From positions 1 through 46,689 of the forward strand of contig JAIEBI010000071.1 in assembly GCA_029070965.1 (NCBI GenBank): a DNA stretch of 46,689 nucleotides, in the 5' to 3' direction. The position numbers were made by a program, and so were the translations under genes. Source of the DNA: Clostridiales bacterium (GTDB taxonomy: Bacteria; Bacillota; Clostridia; Christensenellales; Pumilibacteraceae). Numbering within the stretch: the stretch's first letter is position 1; each line of letters starts with the position of its first letter. Shown in pieces: positions 8,862-19,019 of the stretch. Under the pieces are notes generated by a model. It did not search any database. It was given only the letters and a program-made list of their open reading frames with translations, and was not told the DNA's origin.

Positions 8862-10154
8862 ATGAATAATTATTTTATCTACACATACGGTTGTCAAATG
8901 AACGTCCACGAATCAGAAAAGCTCGCCGGCATATTGCAGTCGCGCGGGTATTCACCGTGTCAAAACGTGGAGGACGCCGACGTAATAGTGCTTAACACGT
9001 GCTGCGTACGTGAAACAGCCGAAACCAAAGTATACGGTCATTTGGGCAGGATTAAGAGCCAAAAGAAGCAGGGCGCTATTATAGCCGTTTGCGGTTGTAT
9101 GACTCAACAGCCGAATGCGGCCGAAAAGCTGGTTAAGCGTTGTCCGTTTGTCAATATCGTTATAGGCACGTTCAATCAGCCGAGACTGGGCGATTATCTC
9201 GACCGCTATATTCAGACGGGCACGCGCGTTATAGAGGTTTGGACGTCGGAAAATGACGGGGACTGTACAGAAAGTGCGTCACCCGTGCGATCGTCGGGCA
9301 TAAACGCGTGGGTAAATATTATGTACGGCTGCAACAACTTTTGCACGTATTGTATTGTGCCGTATGTGCGTGGCAGGGAGCGTTGCCGCCCGATAGACGA
9401 TATTATAGCCGACGTTGACGGTTTGTTAAGCAAAGGCTACAAGCAAATTACATTACTTGGACAAAACGTAAATTCGTACAAGTACATGGGTAAGACTTTT
9501 ACCGATTTGTTGAAGGAGCTTGAAAGCGATACAAAATATCGACTCAAATTCATGACGTCGCACCCCAAGGATATTTCGCCAGAGCTCGCGCAGATAATCA
9601 GCGATTCCAAGGTACTAAGCCACAGCTTGCATTTACCGGTACAAGCGGGAAGCGACCGTATATTGCAAGCAATGAACAGGCATTACACGCGCGACGAGTA
9701 TTTGGCAAAGATTTCTGCATTCCGTTCGCTTATTCCGAATATCGGACTAAGCTCGGACGTTATGGTCGGGTTCCCGACGGAAACGGAGGATGACTTTTTG
9801 CAAACCTTGGATTTGGTGGAGCGCGTCAAGTACAACAATTTATTTATGTTCATTTATTCACGGCGCAGTGGCACGCCGGCGGACGCAATGCCGCAGCTCG
9901 ATTACGCCGTTAAGCAAAAGCGAATAGACAGGCTTATCAAATTCCAGTTTGAAATATCCAAGCAGCTTGCATTAGACGCTGTTGGGCATACCGCCGAAGT
10001 GCTTGTGTCCGACAAGGACGGCGACAAGTGCTACGGCAAGTCGGAAACGGACGCGGCAATCACGTTCCAAAGCGACAGCGCGCAAATAGGCGATTTTGTG
10101 CGCGTAAAAATCGTGTCGGCAAAGAATGCCAATTTAACGGGCGAGGTGGTGTAA
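8856..10154 (+). CDS. miaB: tRNA-2-methylthio-N6-dimethylallyladenosine synthase MiaB
   Basis: MiaB adds a methylthio group to i6A37 of tRNAs reading UNN codons, using two 4Fe-4S clusters and SAM. The N-terminal UPF0004 domain carries the three cluster cysteines (GCQMN Cys13, NTCCVRE Cys49, CGCM Cys81). The radical SAM motif is CNNFCTYC (159-166), followed by PYVRGRERCRP. HLPVQAGSD and the TRAM domain at the C terminus complete the family order. Length (432 residues) is normal. GCQMN rather than GCKVN separates it from MtaB, which is also present at 26612-27892. ATG 8856 and ATG 8862 are both possible; neither has a Shine-Dalgarno sequence. It pairs functionally with miaA at 14550. Confidence 0.95.
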   Translation: MSMNNYFIYTYGCQMNVHESEKLAGILQSRGYSPCQNVEDADVIVLNTCCVRETAETKVYGHLGRIKSQKKQGAIIAVCGCMTQQPNAAEKLVKRCPFVNIVIGTFNQPRLGDYLDRYIQTGTRVIEVWTSENDGDCTESASPVRSSGINAWVNIMYGCNNFCTYCIVPYVRGRERCRPIDDIIADVDGLLSKGYKQITLLGQNVNSYKYMGKTFTDLLKELESDTKYRLKFMTSHPKDISPELAQIISDSKVLSHSLHLPVQAGSDRILQAMNRHYTRDEYLAKISAFRSLIPNIGLSSDVMVGFPTETEDDFLQTLDLVERVKYNNLFMFIYSRRSGTPADAMPQLDYAVKQKRIDRLIKFQFEISKQLALDAVGHTAEVLVSDKDGDKCYGKSETDAAITFQSDSAQIGDFVRVKIVSAKNANLTGEVV

Positions 10155-10156
10155 CC

Positions 10157-12736
10157 ATGGGCTTATCACCGATGATGAAGCAGTACAAACAAATTAAAAA
10201 CGATTATCCCGACACTATATTAATGTTTAGGCTGGGCGATTTTTACGAGATGTTTTTTGATGATGCCGTAACGGTGTCCAAAGAACTTGATTTGACGCTT
10301 ACTGGAAGGGCTTGCGGCAATAATCAACGCGCGCCTATGTGCGGAGTGCCTTATCACGCCGTACAAACTTACATATCCAAACTGCTCAAAAAAGGGTACA
10401 AGGTCGCTATATGCGAACAAAATGGCACCGAACCGATTGACGGTAATAAAATTGTCGAGCGCAACGTTACGCGCATAATCACGGGCGGCACGATCACCGA
10501 TACGGACAGCCTGAGCGACGACAAAAACAATTATCTAATGTCGCTGTATTTGGACGACAGTGGCGTGGGTGCGGTGTGGACGGACATAACCACCGCCGAA
10601 ACCTACAACCATTATATACCGTGCCCCGTAAAGGTCAAACTCAACGACTTACTGTTGCGAATTAAGCCTGCGGAAATTATTGCCAACTCCAAAATGATGG
10701 AGGAGAGCGTAGAGCTGTCGGCAGTAAAATACGGGTCGGTATGCACATTGTCGCAGTACGACGACGCAATGTATGACTTTGAAACCGCTAAAAATACTTT
10801 GTCGGGCGTACTTGACGAGAAGGAATTGAAGGCGCTTTGTAAAACTCCCGCATGTGTTTGCGCCGAGGGCGCGCTTATCGCGTACGTGCGGCACAATCAA
10901 TTCCGCAACGACGTAAATATAGGCTACACCGAAAACTACGAATCGGCTGCGTATATGGATATAGACGCGAACACCGCCAAAACGCTTGAGCTGGTGGAAT
11001 CGCAAAGCCGAAAACGCGGCACAACGCTACGTGACGTAATTAACAAAACTTGTACTCCCATGGGGGATAGACAGCTGCAAAAATGGATTTTGCGCCCGCT
11101 GTGCAACAAATCGGAAATTGATAAGCGGCTGGATTCGGTGGACGCGCTGTACGGCGATACGATATTGCGGGAGCGTTTGCGCGTGGCATTGTCGCAGGTT
11201 AAGGACGTAGTGCGCATATCCGCCAACCTCGCGTTGGGTGAAATCAAGCCCAAGGACGTTACCGCACTCAATATTTCTTTTCATGCTTTGCCCGAAATCA
11301 AGTCGGCTCTCGAACAAACGCCCGCCGATATGCTTTGCGAAATAAACGGTCAATTGATGGTAATGTCGGACTTGACCGATTTGATAGATAATGCCGTAGT
11401 CGTACCCGCCGACGCGGACAAAAAAGAGGAGACGTACATAATCAAAACGGGCTATGACGCCGTCCTCGACGAATACCGCTCGCTGGTTAGCAGTTCGCGG
11501 AAATACATTGCGCAAATGGAAGCTGCCGAGCGCGAAAAAACTCAAATCAAAAACCTGCGCATTTCTTATAACCGTCTATTCGGATACTTTATTGAAGTAC
11601 CGCGTCAGTTCGATTCCATGGTGCCGCAAAACTACCAGCGCAGGCAAACGGTAGCCAATGCGGAAAGGTACATTACCGACGAGCTGAAAGAGCTGGAATA
11701 CAAAGTGCTTAATGCAGCCGATCTTGCCGAAAAGCGTGAAAAGGAATTGTACAGTCAAGTTCTTGCCACGCTCAGGACAAAGTGTCCCATTATTAACAAG
11801 CTGGGCAAGGCGATAGCCGATTTGGACTGCTTGGTGTCGCTTGCTACGGTAGCCAAGCGAAACGGCTATTGTCGTCCGCAAATAACTACGGACGGGCAAA
11901 TCGTCATAACCGAGGGTAGACATCCCGTTGCCGAAACTCTTCCGTCCGACGAGCTGTTTGTTCCAAACAATACTGCTATGAACAAAAGCGACGCCAAAAC
12001 TATGCTTATCACCGGCCCTAATATGGCGGGTAAAAGCTTGTATATGCGCCAAGTCGCACTTATTACCGTGCTTGCGCATATGGGCTCGTTTGTTCCGGCT
12101 AAGTCGGCAGATATCGGGCTTGTTGACAAGGTGTTCACAAGAGTAGGCGCCAGCGACGATCTTTCAACGGGTAGAAGCACATTTATGGTGGAGATGACTG
12201 AGGTCGCCTCCATATTGGAAAACGCCACCGACGATAGCCTTATATTATTCGACGAAATAGGTAGGGGCACTTCCACGTACGACGGACTGAGCATAGCGTG
12301 GGCGGTCATAGAATACGTATCGCAAAAGTGCAATGCAAAGGTGCTGTTTTCCACGCATTTTCACGAGTTGACCGAGCTTGAAGGTAGTATTGTCGGGCTT
12401 AAAAACTACAAGTTTACCGCCAAAGAAACAGACGGCAATATCAAGTTTGTGCGAAAAATCATGCGCGGCAGCGCCAATAAAAGCTTCGGCATAGAGGTTT
12501 CCGCGCTTGCTGGACTGCCGCAAACCGTTTTGGATCGAGCCAAACAATTACTGTCGCAGCTAATTAATGCAGATATAGCTCACAAGGCAAACGACGTGCG
12601 CCAGCTTTCGCTGTTTGACAACGCTATGCAGTACGACGAGGTTATCCGAATACTGAAAGATATAGACGTAAATAACATTACGCCGCGCCACGCGCTCGAT
12701 ATACTTTGCGACTTAAAGGAAAAATTGGATAAATGA
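10157..12736 (+). CDS. mutS: DNA mismatch repair protein MutS
   Basis: MutS recognises mismatches and small loops and recruits MutL. The product has 859 residues. The mismatch-binding domain has the Phe-x-Glu motif in GDFYEMFFDDA. Connector, lever and clamp regions follow. The ATPase domain carries Walker A GPNMAGKS (about 619-626), Walker B LILFDEIGRGTST and the STHFHEL switch histidine. The open frame extends upstream into miaB, but ATG 10157 is chosen because GAGGTGGT precedes it, it lies two bases after the miaB stop, and the resulting MGLSPMMKQYKQIK matches the family N terminus. It overlaps mutL by 4 bases (ATGA). Confidence 0.97.
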   Translation: MGLSPMMKQYKQIKNDYPDTILMFRLGDFYEMFFDDAVTVSKELDLTLTGRACGNNQRAPMCGVPYHAVQTYISKLLKKGYKVAICEQNGTEPIDGNKIVERNVTRIITGGTITDTDSLSDDKNNYLMSLYLDDSGVGAVWTDITTAETYNHYIPCPVKVKLNDLLLRIKPAEIIANSKMMEESVELSAVKYGSVCTLSQYDDAMYDFETAKNTLSGVLDEKELKALCKTPACVCAEGALIAYVRHNQFRNDVNIGYTENYESAAYMDIDANTAKTLELVESQSRKRGTTLRDVINKTCTPMGDRQLQKWILRPLCNKSEIDKRLDSVDALYGDTILRERLRVALSQVKDVVRISANLALGEIKPKDVTALNISFHALPEIKSALEQTPADMLCEINGQLMVMSDLTDLIDNAVVVPADADKKEETYIIKTGYDAVLDEYRSLVSSSRKYIAQMEAAEREKTQIKNLRISYNRLFGYFIEVPRQFDSMVPQNYQRRQTVANAERYITDELKELEYKVLNAADLAEKREKELYSQVLATLRTKCPIINKLGKAIADLDCLVSLATVAKRNGYCRPQITTDGQIVITEGRHPVAETLPSDELFVPNNTAMNKSDAKTMLITGPNMAGKSLYMRQVALITVLAHMGSFVPAKSADIGLVDKVFTRVGASDDLSTGRSTFMVEMTEVASILENATDDSLILFDEIGRGTSTYDGLSIAWAVIEYVSQKCNAKVLFSTHFHELTELEGSIVGLKNYKFTAKETDGNIKFVRKIMRGSANKSFGIEVSALAGLPQTVLDRAKQLLSQLINADIAHKANDVRQLSLFDNAMQYDEVIRILKDIDVNNITPRHALDILCDLKEKLDK

Positions 12737-14571
12737 AAATTAACAAACTTTCCAGTGAAATATTCAATAGAATAGCCGCGGGTGAGGTGGTGGAAAGCCC
12801 TGCGTCCATAGTGAAAGAGCTTGCTGAAAACGCTATCGATGCCGGCGCGACAGAGATTTGCGTATCGGTTAGAGGTGGGGGTATTGACAAAATATCCATT
12901 ACCGATAACGGCTGCGGCATAGATTTTGACGATATGCCTACGGCATTTTTGCCGCATGCGACAAGTAAAATCAAAAATCTCGACGATTTGGACACCATCA
13001 GCACGCTCGGATTTCGCGGCGAAGCGTTGCCGAGCATCGGCGCGGTAGCCGACGTAACCATGATTTCCCGTACGACAGGCAGCGAAATCGGAGGCAAAAT
13101 AGTGTACAAGGGCGGCAAGCTGGTATCCCATGAGGAATGCGGCACAAGCCTCGGCACAACTGTTACGGTGGAAAACCTGTTTGAGCATATCCCCGCGAGA
13201 AAGAAATTTTTAGCTAAACCTTCGCGCGAGGAAACAAAAATATTCACTCTTATCGAACACTTAGTGCTGTCCAATCCAAATATCGTATTCAAGTTTGACA
13301 GCGAAACAAAGCATTTTTCTTCCCCGGGTGAGGGACTAAAAAGCGCGGTGTTTGCCGTGTACGGCGACTCGGTACTGAAAAATACCGTTGAAGTTAATTT
13401 GACCGAAACGCCCATTACCGTAACAGGTTTTACCTGCTTGCCAACTTACACCAAGCCGTCGCGTAATTATCAAAATATAATAATTAACGGACGGTACGTG
13501 GAAAGCGTTGATATTCAGTATGCGGTGTATTCGGTATATTCCGCATATTTGATGAAACGGCAATATCCGCTGTTTGTTTTGCATATAACAATGCCTTATG
13601 ATATGGTGGACGTAAACGTTCATCCGAGTAAAATGCAGGTTAAGTTTGCCGATACGACCAAAATTAAATCAATTGTTGCGCGCGCTGTGAAAAACGCGGT
13701 TATGCCTCGACTTACCGAGCCTAAAAAGCTCGATTTGATAGGCGATGACTTTAAATCGGACGTCGACGAGCAATACGGAAAACCGTCGCACAATTTATTT
13801 AAATCGTTTTTTCAAGCTGTTCCAGCTCAACCGACAGTGGCGCAAGCGCCTGATTACAGTACATTTGCGCCGATAGAAGGCGATACCGACAATATAGCTG
13901 TTGATAGTGCTACGTCCGCTGCGCCTCCGATGGAAGCGTATACGGATATATACGAGCCTGTCGCCGACTTTACCCAAAAACAGCAGGTTTTTGCGCCCGC
14001 CGAGTGTAAGTGCATAGGCAAGCTTTTCAACACGTACTTGATTTTGGAGCGCGGGGAGCAGTGCTATTTTATCGACCAGCATGCCGCGCACGAAAAGCTG
14101 TTATACGACAAGCTGTTAAAAAAGTACGAGCAAAAGCGTTTGCAAACACAGCCGTTGATGATACCGTTTGTATTTGACGTGTCGCCTGCGGACGCCGAAC
14201 TTTTGAGCGAAAATGCAAAATTATTGGAAGATTGCGGTTTTGGCATATCGCCGTTTGGGGAATATACGTTTACGCTGTCCCATTTGCCGTATGAATGTGT
14301 TGGAATTGATTTGCAGCTTTTTGTTTCCGATATGCTTGCACTAATCAACTCTCGCGAAAAAAGTCCTATGATAATGAAAGAACGGCTTATGCAAGCGGCA
14401 TGCAAAGCAGCTGTCAAGGGTGAAATAGACGATTTGAACCAATCGGAAATCGACGCGCTTCTCGATGAAATGACCGCGCGCAACATCACGCTGTTTTGTC
14501 CGCACGGCCGACCTATCGTAATAGGTTTTACCAAAAAGGAGATAGAAAAGTGGTTCAAGCGCATCGTATAA
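12733..14571 (+). CDS. mutL: DNA mismatch repair protein MutL
   Basis: MutL couples mismatch recognition to strand incision. The N-terminal GHKL ATPase shows IAAGEVVESPASIVKELAEN, DNGCGI and LGFRGEALPSI. A low-complexity linker covers about residues 345-420. The C-terminal dimerisation and endonuclease domain has DQHAAHE (from residue 448), the QAACKAAVKG zinc-site motif and CPHGRP. The endonuclease motif DQHAxxExxxxE reads with Asp instead of the last Glu (DQHAAHEKLLYD), a conservative change. Length is 612 residues. The start overlaps the mutS stop, and the end overlaps miaA by 22 bases. Confidence 0.96.
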   Translation: MKINKLSSEIFNRIAAGEVVESPASIVKELAENAIDAGATEICVSVRGGGIDKISITDNGCGIDFDDMPTAFLPHATSKIKNLDDLDTISTLGFRGEALPSIGAVADVTMISRTTGSEIGGKIVYKGGKLVSHEECGTSLGTTVTVENLFEHIPARKKFLAKPSREETKIFTLIEHLVLSNPNIVFKFDSETKHFSSPGEGLKSAVFAVYGDSVLKNTVEVNLTETPITVTGFTCLPTYTKPSRNYQNIIINGRYVESVDIQYAVYSVYSAYLMKRQYPLFVLHITMPYDMVDVNVHPSKMQVKFADTTKIKSIVARAVKNAVMPRLTEPKKLDLIGDDFKSDVDEQYGKPSHNLFKSFFQAVPAQPTVAQAPDYSTFAPIEGDTDNIAVDSATSAAPPMEAYTDIYEPVADFTQKQQVFAPAECKCIGKLFNTYLILERGEQCYFIDQHAAHEKLLYDKLLKKYEQKRLQTQPLMIPFVFDVSPADAELLSENAKLLEDCGFGISPFGEYTFTLSHLPYECVGIDLQLFVSDMLALINSREKSPMIMKERLMQAACKAAVKGEIDDLNQSEIDALLDEMTARNITLFCPHGRPIVIGFTKKEIEKWFKRIV

Positions 14572-15458
14572 AAGCGCTTGCTTTGGTCGGCTGTACTGCC
14601 GTCGGCAAGTCCGCTACGGCGATAAAGCTTGCAAAGCGATTCGGCGGAGAAATTATCGGTGCCGATTCAATGCAAATTTACCGAGGCTTCGATATCGGCA
14701 CGGGCAAGCTTACCGAGGCTGAATGCGACGGTGTAGTGCATAAAATGATTGATATTGCGGACGGCGACGCCGATTTTTCGGTCGGAGAGTACGTTAAGAT
14801 AGCTAAGGATGAAATCGAACGCACTTATAACAGCGGCAAGCTGCCCATTATTGTGGGCGGAACTGGACTGTACGTAAATTCTTTGCTGTCCGGCTGTAAT
14901 TTTGCCGACGCGCCCAAGGACGACAATGTGCGTTGCGCACTGAAACTTATTGCGCATTTTTTCGGTTCAAAGCTTTTGCATTATATGCTGACCGACATAG
15001 ACAGTCAATCGGCATCAAAAATTTCGGCTAACGATTGTAAGCGCGTTATAAGAGCGCTCGAAATATTTTGTTTGCGCGGTCAAACAAAGTCCTCGACGGT
15101 TACACAAGAAAAGCCTTACGATGATTTAACCATAGTCCTTACGTTGCCGAGAGAACTTTTGTACAATAAAATAAATAAACGCGTTCACAGTATGTTTGAC
15201 GACGGACTGATAGACGAAGTAAAGTCGTTGTTGCAATACAAAAATCACACCTCGATGCAGGCGTTGGGATATAAGCAAATTGCCGCGGATATAGACGCGC
15301 CGCGCGATATTTTGGAGCAAGTAACCGCACAAAAAACGCGCAACTATGCCAAGCGCCAAATGACGTATTTCAATAATATGAAGCTAAATAAAGTGTTTAT
15401 AGACGCTCGCAATTACGACCAAGTCGTGCAAACCGTCGAAAATTTTTTGGAGAATTAA
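14550..15458 (+). CDS. miaA: tRNA dimethylallyltransferase MiaA
   Basis: MiaA transfers dimethylallyl from DMAPP to A37 of tRNA, making the i6A substrate of MiaB. The product has 302 residues. It begins with the P-loop GCTAVGKS, then IIGADSMQIYRG and DIGTGK, VGGTGLYVNSLL, and later QALGYKQ and RNYAKRQMTYF. GTG at 14550 is selected over in-frame codons upstream because AGGAGAT lies 7 bases before it and the P-loop then falls close to the N terminus as usual. It overlaps mutL by 22 bases, so translation is probably coupled. hfq, often found next in Firmicutes, is absent. Confidence 0.95.
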   Translation: MVQAHRIKALALVGCTAVGKSATAIKLAKRFGGEIIGADSMQIYRGFDIGTGKLTEAECDGVVHKMIDIADGDADFSVGEYVKIAKDEIERTYNSGKLPIIVGGTGLYVNSLLSGCNFADAPKDDNVRCALKLIAHFFGSKLLHYMLTDIDSQSASKISANDCKRVIRALEIFCLRGQTKSSTVTQEKPYDDLTIVLTLPRELLYNKINKRVHSMFDDGLIDEVKSLLQYKNHTSMQALGYKQIAADIDAPRDILEQVTAQKTRNYAKRQMTYFNNMKLNKVFIDARNYDQVVQTVENFLEN

Positions 15459-15461
15459 ATT

Positions 15462-16667
15462 ATGAACAAGCTAATCGAACAGGCAATAGCAAGTCTTGCG
15501 GACAGCTTTAAACGCGTAGACGGCATTGCTCTCGACAACCAAAAAAAGGTTTTGGACGCGTTTGTTAAAAACCGAATAGCACTCAGGCATTTTGCACCCA
15601 CGTCCGGTTACGGCTATGACGACGTAGGCCGCGATACGCTGGGCAGGCTGTTTGCCGACGTGTTCGGTACGGAGGATGCCATTGTATCGCCGCTTATTGC
15701 TTCGGGTACGCACTCGCTTACGATAGCGTTGTTCGGACTGCTTCGCCCCAATCAAACCTTGCTGTGCGCAACCGGCAAACCGTACGACACGCTTAACGAC
15801 GTTATTTTCGGCAATGGAATAGGGTCTTTAAAGGACTTTAATATCAACTGCGAGATTGTATCGCTCAACGGCGGTTTGCCCGATTTAGGGGCAATTAAAG
15901 CCAAAATACAGCAAGTAAAGCCGAGTGTTGTTGCTGTACAACGCTCGCGCGGCTACGATATGCGTCCCGCGCTGTCTATAGAGCAAATACGCGAAATTGC
16001 GGATATAGCAAAGCCTTACGGCTGTATCGTAATGGTGGATAACTGCTACGGCGAGTTTACCGAAACTATCGAGCCGTCGTTTGCCGACGTGCTTGTCGGA
16101 TCGCTTATCAAAAACCCGGGTGGCGGCATTGCGCCTACCGGCGGTTATATATGCGGCACGGCAAACGCAATCAAGCAAATAGAGGGGCGGTTTACTTCGC
16201 CGTCTATCGGCAAGGAAGTCGGATCGTATGCGGGCGATTACCGCATGTTTTATCAAGGCTTGTTTTTAGCTCCGCATGTTACTGCGCAAAGCATAAAGAC
16301 GGCGTTATTGTTTTCGGAGGTATTTTCTCGACTCGGCTATCAAACGTTGCCCAAGGCGACCGACCCTATTGACGATATCATTTGTTCAGTCAACTTTAAC
16401 GACGAGCAAAAGCTGATTGATTTTTGCAAAACAATACAGTCGGTATCGCCGGTGGACAGCTTTGCTTCGCCCGAGCCGTGGGACATGCCGGGGTATAACG
16501 ACAAGGTAATCATGGCTGCCGGCGCGTTCGTTCAAGGCTCGTCAATCGAGTTGTCTTGCGACGCGCCTATTCGTCCGCCGTACACGGCGTATTTTCAGGG
16601 TGGACTGACCTTTGAACATGGCATTTTGGCGTTGGATGCGTGCCTTAAAGCGTTGGGAATAAATTAA
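15462..16667 (+). CDS. Methionine gamma-lyase family PLP enzyme (YnbB / aluminium-resistance type)
   Basis: This is a fold-type I PLP enzyme of 401 residues that matches the YnbB family found next to miaA/hfq in many Firmicutes. Family marks are LRHFAPTSGYGYDDVGRDTL near the N terminus, the SGTHSLTIALFGLLRPNQ segment, and SLIKNPGGGIAPTGGYICG with the likely PLP lysine. The substrate is not established; the names methionine gamma-lyase and aluminium resistance come from distant similarity and early reports. ATG 15462 has GGAG 9 bases upstream and lies three bases after the miaA stop. A terminator-like hairpin follows 27 bases after its stop. Confidence 0.87.
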   Translation: MNKLIEQAIASLADSFKRVDGIALDNQKKVLDAFVKNRIALRHFAPTSGYGYDDVGRDTLGRLFADVFGTEDAIVSPLIASGTHSLTIALFGLLRPNQTLLCATGKPYDTLNDVIFGNGIGSLKDFNINCEIVSLNGGLPDLGAIKAKIQQVKPSVVAVQRSRGYDMRPALSIEQIREIADIAKPYGCIVMVDNCYGEFTETIEPSFADVLVGSLIKNPGGGIAPTGGYICGTANAIKQIEGRFTSPSIGKEVGSYAGDYRMFYQGLFLAPHVTAQSIKTALLFSEVFSRLGYQTLPKATDPIDDIICSVNFNDEQKLIDFCKTIQSVSPVDSFASPEPWDMPGYNDKVIMAAGAFVQGSSIELSCDAPIRPPYTAYFQGGLTFEHGILALDACLKALGIN

Positions 16668-18023
<1,356 letters not shown>

Positions 18024-18079
18024 CAACGATAAGACGTTTTCCATCGTTAGACTTTATAGCGTAAAATATTAAAGAATTA

Positions 18080-18108
18080 TTGCACAATCCAATCTTTTGT
18101 GATATAAT
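18080..18108 (+). promoter_or_regulatory. Promoter of the HIT/Spo0A-C-like/two-component operon
   Basis: TTGCAC (18080-18085) and TATAAT (18103-18108) are separated by 17 bases, and the -10 is extended by TGA directly before it. The predicted start is near 18115. It lies in a 150-bp gap between eno and the HIT gene. From 18024 to 18079 the gap holds only a weak 6-bp repeat (AACGAT with ATCGTT). Confidence 0.75.
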
Positions 18109-18111
18109 GTA

Positions 18112-18133
18112 TTTGCCAATACTATTTGGCAAA
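18112..18133 (+). repeat. Inverted repeat at the predicted transcription start
   Basis: TTTGCCAA and TTGGCAAA are perfect inverted arms of 8 bases around TACTAT, located at about +1 to +18 of the promoter above. It has no T-run, so it is not a terminator. It could be an operator at the start site or a 5' stabilising hairpin in the message. Confidence 0.6.
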
Positions 18134-18173
18134 ATTTGTTGTATTAAAAATATTGCATTTTTGAGAGGTTAAC

Positions 18174-18521
18174 GTGGAAGACTGCATTTTTTGTAAAATA
18201 ATCAATGGCGAAATTCCTTCGCACAAGTTTTACGAGGACGACCTTATGATAGTTATTGCCGATATTGCACCCAAAGCCAACAAACATTATTTGGCTATTC
18301 CCAAAAAACATTACAAAAGTTTTACGGATATGACGGGTGACGACGCAGTAAATTTAGGCAAATGTATAAAAAAGGTGGGCGAGATAGCGCCTTCGCTCGG
18401 TCTCGAAAACGGATTTCGTTTTGTAATCAATCAGGGAGAAGACGGAATGCAAACCGTTCCGCACTTGCATATGCACCTTTTAGGCGGGCAAAAGCTGAAC
18501 GAGCCGAATTATAATAAATAA
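18174..18521 (+). CDS. HIT family nucleotide-binding protein
   Basis: This is a 115-residue histidine-triad protein. It starts with the CIFCKI metal-site motif and GEIPSHKFYEDD, and ends with the triad HLHMHLLGG whose central histidine is the nucleophile for nucleoside phosphoramidate or dinucleotide hydrolysis in Hint-type members. The cellular substrate cannot be told from the sequence. GTG at 18174 has AGAGG 5 bases upstream. It is the first gene after a strong promoter and heads a run of closely packed genes that continues to thiI. Confidence 0.93.
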   Translation: MEDCIFCKIINGEIPSHKFYEDDLMIVIADIAPKANKHYLAIPKKHYKSFTDMTGDDAVNLGKCIKKVGEIAPSLGLENGFRFVINQGEDGMQTVPHLHMHLLGGQKLNEPNYNK

Positions 18522-18524
18522 ATT

Positions 18525-19019
18525 ATGGCTGCGAAAATAGATAGGACGATAAACTCTGATACCGTCGAACAAAGCCAATCCTATGTCGAAAGTTACAAAA
18601 ATGCAATATCCGCATTTAGGCGCGAATGCTCGGTAGTTCTCGATTTCAACAGCCCGCTATATTCAATCAACGGCGCGGTTAGACAAGAGGCGATAAAGAC
18701 GTATATTATAAAAGTTTTGCTGTTTGTCGGTACTCCGCCCGTCGGTAACGGGCTTGCGGTATTGGCAAGGCTGATTGAGGTACTGACATTACATCCGGAG
18801 TTTGCGTTGGAATATGTAATCGAGGATTTTGCTAAAACCCATGTGGCGACTGTTGACGCGGTTACGCGCGTTATAGAAAAGAACTTTAACATTTACGACA
18901 ACTACTTTTGCGAAAGAGTTATGGCTCTTACGGGATCGCATCCGATGACGGCAAAGGACGTGCTTTGCGACTTGAGCGTGTATATCAGAGCAAAATACTT
19001 GTGTCAAACGGGATTATAA
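18525..19019 (+). CDS. Orphan Spo0A C-terminal-domain-like protein 1
   Basis: The product has 164 residues and no receiver domain. Residues 55-158 follow the pattern of the Spo0A effector domain: a first helix ending in IIKVLLFVGTPPVGNG (Spo0A: IIHEIGVPAHIKG), a helix before HPEFALEYVIEDFAKTH (Spo0A: [20 protein letters not shown]), a recognition-helix-like TVDAVTRVIEKNF (Spo0A: TASRVERAIRHAI), and a last part resembling SSLFGYT and onward. The arginine equivalent to Spo0A Arg214 is kept; other base-contact positions differ. The alignment is by eye from memory of the B. subtilis protein. The first 50 residues match nothing I know. The start ATG has no clear Shine-Dalgarno sequence, three bases after the HIT stop. 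DNA binding is inferred, not shown. Confidence 0.7.
   Translation: MAAKIDRTINSDTVEQSQSYVESYKNAISAFRRECSVVLDFNSPLYSINGAVRQEAIKTYIIKVLLFVGTPPVGNGLAVLARLIEVLTLHPEFALEYVIEDFAKTHVATVDAVTRVIEKNFNIYDNYFCERVMALTGSHPMTAKDVLCDLSVYIRAKYLCQTGL

Noticed and set aside
18027-18050. AACGAT/ATCGTT repeat after eno as a terminator
   Set aside because: The stem has only 6 bp with a 12-base loop and no T-run.
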